This document shows, piece by piece, positions 35,057-47,000 of a stretch of DNA of 64,000 nucleotides. A program made the translations under genes and the position numbers. Source of the stretch: Erysipelotrichaceae bacterium (GTDB lineage Bacteria; Bacillota_I; Bacilli_A; Erysipelotrichales; Erysipelotrichaceae); assembly GCA_017432895.1 (NCBI GenBank), contig JAFRIG010000041.1, forward strand, positions 91,822-155,821, written 5' to 3'. The notes under the pieces were generated by a model. It saw only the letters and a list, made by a program, of their open reading frames with translations. It was not told the DNA's origin and ran no database searches. Positions within the stretch are counted from its first letter, which is position 1. Each line of letters opens with the position of its first letter.

Positions 35057-38000
35057 TTACTCCCACACCGCATATAGCGTCGTGATCGTACCGGCTTTCA
35101 TCGGATCATAAGTGAACAGCTGGTTGTTTTCGTATTCCACTGAGCCATCAGGTGTCGTGGACCAGCCTTTGAACGTATAGCCCGTCTTCTTGAAAGCGTT
35201 CTTTGTGAGCCTCGTATCTTTAGAGATCGTCATGTCTTTCATCGTTCCGGAAGTGGCGCCATTCGGGTTGAAGTGAATGGTCTGAGCCATAGTCTTCTGT
35301 TTGATGGTGAACTTGACTCTCTTGGTTCCGCCATAGTCGCCGATACCTCTGATCGTCACATAGGCTGTACCCTTATTGATATTGTTCTCATAGGATTCGA
35401 TCTCAAAGTCGGAAGAAGGCAGATAGATCTTGCCTAATTTGACGGTGATCTCATCTTCGTTTGGCTCGATCGGATCGCCGGTATAGAACTGAGCCGGGAC
35501 CGTAACAGTCGCTTTGGAGACATCTCCAGCCACGATACGGTAAATCTCGGAAATCTCGCCGACAAAGTTGTTGGTCTTGAGACCCTCCGTATTGACCGTG
35601 ACCTCGATCATCGTATTGACTGGCAGAATATCGTTCTTTAAAACTTCATCGCCCGCCGATCTGAGCACTTCCGGTTTGGCCTTGTCGGAACCGTCGATGA
35701 CAATAGTATCTTCGACATAGGTATAAGACATGGTCTTGGAGTAATCCGTACCGGCAGCCAGCTTCTTGCCATTGACATCGGTCAATACCGGAGTCGACTT
35801 CCAGCCGTTTGCTTTAGCCGAATAGACCTTATCGGCAACCGTCATATTAACTTCACCGATATCTCTTTCAACGATTTCGAAAGACTTGGTGATCGTTCCC
35901 AGATAGCTGCCCTTTCCTTTGACCGTCATTGTCGCGGTACCAAGCTTGGTATTGTTCTTGTAGGTCAGGGTGTAATCCGTATTGGCGATCAGTTCGCGGC
36001 CATTGACGACGATAGCCGGTTCAGGCTTGACACCGCCCTTGGTGTAATCATAGGTGTCATTCATATCGATGTCGGAACTGCTGATCTCAACCTTGAGGAT
36101 CTTGTAGGTCTTGGATAAGGAACCCTTATAGTTGCCCATACCCTTGATCGTCACTGCAGCCGTACCGGCCTTGATATTGTTCTTATAGGTCAGAGTGTAA
36201 TCGACATCTTCTTCCAGGACACGCTCGTTGTGAATGACAAGCAGTTCCTGTTTGATCTCTTCGCCTGTGAAATCAGTCTCTTCCTCCAGACCTTCGACTT
36301 CCGTCACCTTGGAACTCAGCGTGAGCTGGGTGATCTTGAAGGACTTAGTCAATGTACCGGCATAGGAATATTGACCTTCGTCCGTATCCATGTTCATCGT
36401 ACCTTCAATGACCACGTAGGCCGTTCCGGTATCGATGTTATCAACATAGGTCAGGGTGTAGTCAACATCTCTGACAAGTTCTTCTTTGCCATATAAGACT
36501 TTGATATCTTCCTGTTCGATCTCTTCACCGGTATAAGGATAACTCTTGATGCCTGTGACCTTCAAAGCCGAAACAGGAATAAAGGAATCCTTGTCATAGA
36601 TCGTATAGACCTTATTGATGACGCCTTCATAGTTGCCATTGCCTGTGATCGAAAGCGTATATTCGCCAGGTTCGCTCGTCTTGCCATCCAGTTCATAGCT
36701 CAGGATGTAATCGGTCTTGCTCTTAAGCGATACGCCGTTATGAACGACACTGACAGACGGCTTCTGATTCTTGCCGTTTTCAATGAAGACGTCCTTGTCA
36801 AGGATGACGATGGTATCTTCATCATTGAATTTTGCCGGCAGGATCTCGAAGGTCTTGACCAGGGAACCGGTATAGTTGCCCTTACCGGTAATAGTGATGG
36901 AAGCCGTACCGGCCTTGGTATTGTTGGAATACTTGACTGTATAATCAATACCTTCAAGTAAGAGTCTGTTATAGTCATAGACTCTGAAAGACAAGGTGAT
37001 CGGACTACCGGTGTATCTGATCTCTTTGAATGGATCTTCTGCATCATAGATCAACTCTGATGTCCAGAAGCCCGCCGGGATCAGACTCGGATCGGCCGGA
37101 CGATCTTCAGGCAGGATATCGCCATACGGATCGATCGGTTCAGCGACACTCACTGCACATGAAGCGCTGAGATCAGGATGGCGGATAGATGTAGCCGTGA
37201 TGATGGCTACGCCCTTACTTTCAGCGATGACCATACCGTCTTCATCAACCGTTGCAACTTCTTCGTTGTCACTGCTCCAGCCGACCTTTATGCCTTCCAT
37301 TACAGCCAGTTTCTTGCGATCTCCTACGAATAAGGACATCGTCTCCTGATCCAAAGTCAGGGTATCCGCTTCCGGTTCACCCTCGCAAACGATGAAGTAT
37401 CCGGACAGATCTTCAGTATTGAAGGTCGCCGTCTGATCCTGTTCATCATATTCGGCTGCCAGGACCTGTCTTCTGCCATCACCCTTGATGTGTTCGATGT
37501 AAACCTTGCCGTCGACATCCGGATCATTGATTTCATAAGGAACCGTGATCTCAATGCTTTCATCAAAGCTAGTGATAGCCTCATCGCCTGAGGCGACCGT
37601 GAACTTCAGGATATGTTCATCTTCCTTGCCAAGTTCGGAAAGTTCTTCTTCACTCAGCTTCCAGGCAGAGATAGAGAATTCATCTTCGCTGGCTTTAGCG
37701 ATCTGTGACCAGGCTTCACGAGAGAAATCCATTCTGGCGGCATAGCCGTTGACATAGATATCCTCATGTGTCTCAGAGTAAAGAGCACCGCCACCCGACT
37801 TGTCATCGTTGAAGAAGGAAGCAGTATAGCCATCGCTGGCATTTCCATCATCTACTTCATATTCCACATAAGTCGGAATAGACTGGAACGGGTTGATCAG
37901 TAAAGCATCGATAACTTCACCCTTGACCTTTTCAGCCGATTCGCTCATCGTGGTCTTCGGTACAACATAAGTATTGGACGAACTGTCATAAGGAACGGCG

Positions 38001-41000
38001 ATTAGATCATAGATCTCCTCTTTTTCGATAACCACATCCTGGGTGTATTCTCTGAATATTTCTCCTTCAGGATCCAGGATGGCGATCTTGACAGTCGTTG
38101 TACCAGGCATCTTCGCCTCGATGATCGCATCCTTGGTATTGATCGAATAGAATTCGTCATTCAGGAAATCGATCATATAATTGTATTCGTTTCCGGACCT
38201 GATCCTGATGATGTCGTTTTCGATATAATCGTGGCCTTCAACACCATCGTCGATCGTGATCCGCATCGTATATTCGGTCGTACCCTGCTGCAGTTTCAGT
38301 TCTGTTTCAGCAGCGTCGACCAGCCAGCTTGGCAGGCCAAGCGTCTCACCCACAACTTCGACAATGAAATCGCCAGGTGTCTGCGGGATGAGATCCGAGA
38401 TGTATTTCTCGGCTATGACATCCATCACATGGTTGATCCAGGTTTCTCTTTCCGTCCTATTGACATAGATATCATACGGGATCGAAGTCGTCGACTCGGA
38501 AAGCTGGGTCAAAGAGATATTCTCTGCGTAATACGAAATGTCGATGAAATCGCCCAGCTTCGGGATGAAACGCAGATATTCGAGCTGCGACTTGAACCAG
38601 ATCGTTGTTGCCAGATTCATCTCGATGTAGCCATTTGGCGCCAGTTCTTCAACATAAGTGACGAACGAATCGCCAAAGTCCTCACCGGTGATCTCTTTGT
38701 ATTGTTTAGACTGATCTGTATAACCTACTACTTTAAACTGCTCTGATCCGGTGATACCGAAAGACAGATTGTAGATCGAACGGTTGGAAACATTTTCCAG
38801 TCTGTACCTGACGATATAGTCTTCTCCGCGGGTCGCAACATCATCGAGAATGATCGACAGATGCAAAGCGGAACCGGCATAGACATGGATCGCTTCCGTT
38901 GTTTCGAATTCTTCTTCGATCAGCGCATTATACATATCCTTGGCGCTAACATGAGCACCGATGAAATAATCACCTTCGCTGTCGCCGCGCACATACCAGA
39001 TCGTATTGGCACTGCCCTTAGGAGCTATCGTGCCCATGTTGCTGGTCATGCTTTGCGGTTCGTTGATCATCTCAGCCAGTGACACGCCCTCAGGCAGCTG
39101 TAATACCGCTGTCGTCTCTTTCAAAGACTCAACTGATGAATCGTTATTTACGACTAAAGCGACCTGGAACATTTCCTTGAGCCAGTGTGCTTCACCATAA
39201 ACGACCATTGCAAACTTCTCGGAGATCGGATAGACAGTAACGATAGTCTTCCCGGCCTTGTCTTCGTCATCGTGGCTTCCACCGCCGCTGCTGTGTCCAC
39301 CGCCACTGCTGCCGACCGCGATATGAATCGGATCCTTGGCAGGTCCGACATCTTCGCCATCGCCGTTTCTGTAGGTCGGATAGCTGACTTCATACTCGGC
39401 CAATCCGGCGTTGAAAGTGAATGTTGTTACAAACTCAAAGACCTGCTGATTGCCTGGGGCATCCGGATTGATACCTGCTTCAATGATCTCCTCACGACTC
39501 ATTTCCTTGACCGTGATCTCACCGGACATGATACTGGTAGCATATAAGCTGATCAGCTGATCACGATGACCGCCCTCAACTGTCATTTCAAAGGTCCTTG
39601 CCATATGATCTTTGGCAACACCGGTCACGATGTAGCTGCCATTCTTCAAGATGGCTTGTGCATTGCCGTCTTCATCAGAAAGCAGTTCATAAGATTCATC
39701 ATCATCCTGTGAATTAATGATGATCGTAGCATTTTCGATAACAGTCGCATCTTCGCTGTCCAAAACGGAGAAATCAACGATCGTGTATTGCGATTCGTCC
39801 GCTTCAGGATCGACAACGCTGACTGTTCTGCTTGTTTCATAGGAATCACCATAGATATCCGTGACTCTCAGGCTTATCTCATATTCGCCAACCTCTTCAT
39901 AGGCGTGGAGCACAGACTTGCCTTCTTCGCTCGTCTCGTCACCGAAATCCCAATTCCATTTCGCAATATAGTCATCTGCTGCCTGTATTACAGCCTCAAA
40001 TTCAATATCCGTTGCGACAGGCAATACATCCGCACCCGCATAGGCTACCTTTATTGTCGGTTCAAGATCAGCCGGATCGACGATCACGATCTTGCTCTTA
40101 TAAGAACCATCATAGCCATAAGGATACAGATACAAAGTATAGGTTCCGCCGACCACCTTGGCTTGTCTGATCGTTGACATAGATAAGATCAACTGATCAC
40201 CATCAACTTTCAGATCTTCGCCATCAAACAGATATTCATGATCGTCATTCTTCAGTTTGATGACAGTTCTGGCATCGTTTCTTAAGACATTCTTCCATCT
40301 GCCGTCATTGGAACTGATGACGATACCGCTGTTGAGCAGCTCAATCTGAACATCAGTCGGTTCTTTATGATAGGCTTCACTTAAAACCAATTCTTCATCA
40401 ACCATAAATATCTGATACTTGTAAGGAAGTATCGTCAAATGATATGTGCCTTCATAAAGTTTCAGTTCGATCTGCTTATCGACAGGCAGGATCACCTTGC
40501 CATTATCGTAATAGTAGATCTCTTCTTCATCGGTATTGGTAAGCATCCTTCCATCACCTTCTGCAGGTGAAAGAACGATACGACCGCCAGGCATGATCGG
40601 TGTATCTTCATGAACACTAGGTTCGCAAATCGCTTGTAACCAGGCAGTATCGTCTGAAGTGATGACTAGATCACCATTTTCTTCAACGCTGACTTTCACA
40701 TTATCAGGTGTATCGGGATTGATGGCATTTCTGATCTCGACATCACTGATCGTGACCTTTCTGTAACCTGGCGCATAGAGATTGATCGTTGCCGCTTGCG
40801 CATTCATGATGCCCAGCATCAGCATCGTATTGTTATCGACCTGGATCTTATTGCCGTTCACTTCAAAGTACGTGAACGTATTTTCGGTCTGTACATAATA
40901 AGAGTTGATGATGTGAATAACCGTCTCATCATCATAGACGACCTCGATGATGCCGCCTTTTTGCGTCACATCTTCGCCATCGACGATCCTTTGCGTCGTC

Positions 41001-44000
41001 AAAGCATTAAGGAAATCGGTATCATTGCACACTATCAGCAAAGAACCATCCAGAGCCGTAACGCTAACCGGTTCAGTTACTTGCGTATTATATGAAGGAA
41101 GCGTGATGGCTTGCGATAGGATGACATAATCAAATGGATCAAGGACGATCGTATATTCGCCTTCATCGACCTCCAATTCAGCCAGGACATCACTTGAAAT
41201 GACAAGTGTGTCGCCATCAAGCGTAAACCTGTCATAGGCAATGTAGTATTCCACATCGTTTCCAAAGAGGGATACGTGGCTCTGATCAGAGCTGATGAAG
41301 GATTCAAGATAATCCGGATCAGATGAAGTGATCAAAATATCATCACTGTTATTGACACTGATTTCAATATTTTCCGGAACTTCTTTCACTCCGCCCGTGA
41401 TCGTGATATCACCATAATCAAGTTGTGCATATTTATATGGATGGATATAGAGATTACATTCTCCATTAGGCAGCCCATAATACTTCATGCCATAATTGAA
41501 GACTCTGACGACTCCTTCACTTTCGATATAAGACATCATCAGCGTCTCTTCATCATCGTGATTGAAAACAGAATAGACGTACTTATCTCCCATGAATGTC
41601 AGGAAACCGCCGGTAATATAATTATCACTCCAGTCATCATCAGGAACGCAGATCGCCTGCAGCCACTCCTTATATTCTGAATCAATGACAAGATCGCCAT
41701 TTTCTTCTAATGTAATCTCGACATCGTCAGGAACGAAAGGATCTCTGACTCCGCTTAAAACTACACCGCTGATCGTGATCTTTTCGTAACCTGGCGCCTG
41801 TAAAACAACGGTCATATCATCGCAATCCGGCACACTTGTACGATTTAACAGATAGAAATTGTTTATGACGATCCTGTTTCCATTTAGTTCTAAAGGATAT
41901 TCTTCATACGTTATTTTCTCGCCATTATAGTCAGCACTATTGCTCAGGCTGTAGATTCCGTTGTCATAGTATCTCAATTCGACTCTTCCGCCTACATGTG
42001 TACGATAATAAACATTATCCCGAAGTTCATAGACGTTGGTAGCTGCTAAAGCATTCAGGAAATCCGTATCGTCACAGGTGATGATCAGATCGCCTGTTTC
42101 GCCGTTTACGCTAACCTCGGCCTCCAGGTCTTTGATATAGCCGCTTAACGACAGAGTTTTGGACAGTGAACCATAAGCATACGGATAAAGAGTGATCGTA
42201 TAATCACCATCCGGAAGACTTAATTCAACCAGTCTGTCCTTTCCAATGACCACCCGATCCTCTTTCAGGATCATGGTGTCCTTCTTCGCATATCCCCAAT
42301 AACTGTCGCTGTGGAATTGTATCTCTCCCTGTGCCATGGCCGAAAGCCAATCGGTATCCTCCGATAGGATCTCAAGATCTTTGTCTTCATTGACCTGAAC
42401 AGTGATATTATCCGGCGATTTCTTGCACGCCTTAGTCAAAGTAACATCCTGGGCAAACTCGACATAGCCTACCGTCTTGATACGCACAGTGTGAGTGCCA
42501 TTGATGATGTTGCGGTCAATGATGGTAGCATTTTCAAGAATGATCTTATTGTCTTCGACCTTGAAATCTGAATAGCCATAAGCTACAGGTGGATAGAAAA
42601 CATACATGGAGTTTTCCTGATCCACACCAAGATAGTTCTTTTCACCATTCAGGAAACTGTCAAGGTATGCCAGATAGTCATCATCGACATCTTCTGCCTC
42701 GATGACGATATCACCATTTTCATTCTCGCTTACCAGCAAAGCAGGAACACTTCTGACAAGTTCTTCGCTGAACTCTACATATTCGCCTTCGATTTCAGGA
42801 GAACTCTGATAATTCTGGTATCCATACGTACTGAAATCAAAGTAATACTTCTTACCGACTACATCAATTTCACCGACATCACCGAATCTTTCGATCAGAT
42901 TATCTCTGCTGACAAAGATATACTTCTCGCCACTATCCTCATCTGTAAGCAGCTCATAGCTGTTTTCCGAAGCATTGTTATAACCGGTATGATGATCATG
43001 CCCGAAATAGATATATTTCCATTCTTCAGCCCTGATCATAGCAAAGTGGCTACCATATTCGCTGATCTGCTCATATTCATCGTAGATCGTGAATTTGCCT
43101 AAAGCCTCGAGCCAATCCTGATCGCTTGATCTGATGATCAGGTTCATATCTTCGTCCAGAGATACATCGATACTGAAATCATCGCTTAAAGCCTGTTTGG
43201 CATATTTCAATCCCTGGATCTCGATCGTGTAATCAGGTCTGGTATATCCATATGCTTCAACATTGAAGCGGATGGTATCTTCAGTATTGTAAAGAGTACT
43301 TTCTCTTAAAATGATCTCGGAAGGAATATATACGTAGGTTTCATCTTCCGATAATAAGAGTCTGCTGTTTCCGCCAAGTGTTTCTCCGGTATCCGGATCG
43401 ATATTGATCCAGTTATCGAAGTAGTACGACATCGAATAATCTTCGCTATAAACATTGATACCGCTTCCCTTATGAATCGTTTTGCCGGTATTATTCTCAA
43501 ATTGAGATTCCTTCAGCAGAGCTCTCAGGAAAGCCAGTTCATCCTCACCCGGATCATCAAAATACAGTCTGATCCCCTCTTCAGTCTCCAAAGCTTTAAG
43601 GCCTGAAGGAGGAGTTTGACAGGCTTCACTGACAACATCGGCAAGAGAGATCATAATGCTTGGATAATTCTCGGTTGCCGGGAAAGTGACACACAAATCC
43701 CCTACAGCAACATGACTCTCCAGCAGCGCTTCATATGAGATGGTGAAGCCGACCGGCACATCATCTTCGTATTCAAAGCTGATGAAATCATCACTGAAAG
43801 GAACGCTTCCGGTATCGAAATACATGTAGCGGCCGGTATTGAGGACCTCAGCGAGTTCCTGCAGCCAGGTGCTGTATTCGGAAGTGATCTGCAGATCCAG
43901 GCTCTCACTGCTCTGGCTTGCCGAAGTGGATTCGATGATCTCCTCTACCTCACGGTCAACGTATTCGTTGATAGTTACAGACTCTTTCCTGGTGCTTTCG

Positions 44001-47000
44001 TAGCCGTAAGTATAGAATTCAAGGTCATAGACACCTTCCGAGATGCCTCTGTCCCTGACCATCTTATTGGGAATGGTAAAGGAAGTATGATCATCACCGA
44101 TCACAAAATCATAGTCGCAGCAGCCGCTGTAGAGATCACCGGCATAATTGCCATCGCCATCAAAGACCATGATCCTGCGACGGATATAGCTGCTTTCCTC
44201 TTCGTTTCCGAAGACCATCGTTTCGATCCAGTTAGTATCTGAACTGCTGACAATCAGGCCGCCGTACTCATCGGCTGTAACTATTACATCTTCCGGTGCA
44301 TATGAACAGGCATGAGCCAAAGTGATCTCGATCGGGTCGGAAGTCTTGTAGCCTTCCGCATAGAAAGTCATTTCGGCCTGGCCATTGGTTATCTGGGATG
44401 ACCTGATCGCCTTATGGTCGATCAAAAGATACTCGCCATTGAAGATCAGCGCATCAGAAGAGCTGTTGAGATAATTCGAGAAAGTGAAACCATACGATTT
44501 GCTTTCCGGCTTAATCAGCACATAATTGTAACGGTTCGGCGCCAGTAATGGTGTCGCGACCTTCTCGAGCCAAGCAAGATCGGAAGCTGTGACTTTGATA
44601 TCGCCATTATCCAGTTCTTCCGCTTCTATCAGTTCAGGAGCCGGGTCGGAACTCTTGATTATGGTCAATGTCATATCGGCTGTATCCGTATAGGTGAAAC
44701 CTAAGACATTGACATAGAAACTGTCAAAAATCGTTCCTTCATCAAGACCCTGTTTTTTGATATATTCGAAAGGCACATAGACATAGCCTTTGCCATCTTC
44801 ATCCGTATCATAATAGAACGAAGTGGTCACCATCGGATTGGAAAGAATGGCAGGATTGTATATCTCATTCTTCAAAGACAGCGATGAGGAACCGTCGTTC
44901 TGTGACAGGAACATGCTTGAACCATATACGCTGTTTCCGGCATTATTACGCTCCGCTACGACTGTCAGATTCCTTAACCATGCATCATTTTCACTGGTGA
45001 TGATGATATCTCCGTCATCATTCTGTTCAATGTTGAAATATACCGCTTCATCATTGCAACCGATCGTAATACCGCCTTCAACTTCGATCGTTGTCGTTTC
45101 GTAACCGTTGGCTTCCAGATTGACGGATGTATTTTCATCATTCATGACATAATTGCCCTGAAGGATATTGGCAGAGATCTTCAAAACATCTAAAGCTTCA
45201 TCATAGACGATCGGGCTGATCGAATCGAAAACTGTGCCCATCTCGGAATCATCCTTGTTGCCGATCAGATCGCCTGACGAGAATTGCACATGGCTTCCGT
45301 ATTCAGCAATCAGTTTATTGCCACTGCCCCAGGCTCTGCTTGTCCTTGCCAATAAAGCTTGCAAGAATTCATGATCGCCGGAAATGATCAGCTCATCTCC
45401 ATCTTCATAAGCTCTTAATCCTTCAGGTACTTCCTTACAGGCCACAAGATTTATCGTATTGCTGGAATAGCCGTTGATATAGATAGTGCTTTCACCTGAA
45501 GCGACATGTTTGGCCATCAGATCATCATTAGAAAGCAGGATGTATTCTTTTTCATCATCATCGGTCTCGATACTGTAATACAGGTTGGAATACATTTCAC
45601 GGTAATCCGTGTCATGACCATTGCCGATGTAATAATCACCCTTGGCATTTAATACTTCGACCTCCATCTCCTGATCCTTACAGATATCGATCAGACCGTC
45701 GACATTGGAATAGATATGAACATCGCCATTCTCCAGCTGATTCACTCTGATATCAAACTGTTCGCCATAGCCGCTTAAATATACGTTTTCGATCACACTG
45801 GAACCATAACCATAAAGTCTGACTTCCAAATGATAATAATCATCAGGGATCTGATGGCTGATCAAAGAATCTTTGGGAATGACGATATAATCATCATTCG
45901 CATATGCGCCGATATCGGTTAAACCAAAATACCAGCCATCATTATAATCAGTCGTACGAATGCTCAGATAACTGTATTGATTATCATAGGACTGAATCCA
46001 ATCCGGATCATCACAATACAACAAGAGATTATGGTCTGAATCAAAGCCGACAGTCACGTCCGGAGCAGCCTGACATACATTGAGCAGCTCGACACCTTCT
46101 ACCGTGTGATCTTCATATCCTTCCGTGACAAATTCAAAATTCTTGACACCATTGACGATGCCATATCTGATCAGAAGATCCTGATAGATAACGATACGAT
46201 GATCATCGTCTACAAGTGCATCACCATTATTTACAAGTTCGTAAATGGCGAAACAGGTGCTGGAACTTAATTCCGGATCAACGATATATAAACGATCATT
46301 CTCATTGCTGACCTGATCCTCAATAAAGCCAATATAATCCTGATCATCCTTATCACCGGAAATGATCACATTGCCCTCTTCAGAAACGATCATCAACTCT
46401 GGAACTGTTTTTATAGCAGGCTCATCCTGCTTAATCCAGGTTCCGGCCCATGCCACAGCATTATCACCATAGTTTTCCTGCAGCTGCGTTTCATCCATAC
46501 TGTAGCTTCCGTTTGCCCAGGTTCCTTCAGGAAGCTTGGCATCACTGGTCCAGTTGGTGAAATATTCTCCCAATACGACCTCATGTAAAGACGACGTATT
46601 GTTAAACATATTTGCCATATATGAAACACTTGAAGTATCAAAACTGCTCAGATCCAAAGTTACCAGATTAGAACATCCTGAGAACAGGCTGCCCATCGCG
46701 ATCACATTAGCTGTATTGAAACTTCTCAGATCGAGTGATTCGAGTGATGAGCAGCTCTGGAACATTCCCGTCATTTCGCTGACTTTAGATGTGTCCAGAC
46801 CGCTAAGATCGACAGAAGTCAGGTTTGTACACCCTGTGAACCAGTATCTGGTCGTTAAAGGAGAGATCGTAACCGTGGAAGGAATACTTACTGAAGTGAT
46901 TTCCTGCCTATAGGCATAAAATGGCGAATTGCTGGCAAAAACGATCTCTTCAATGTCCTCAAAACCGGCAATAACTGTTCCGGTATATTGGTCATTGCCG

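Noticed and set aside
38231..38746. A 171-codon plus-strand frame inside the giant protein gene
   Set aside because: It is antisense to a continuous 4466-codon gene with domain structure throughout; no independent signals.
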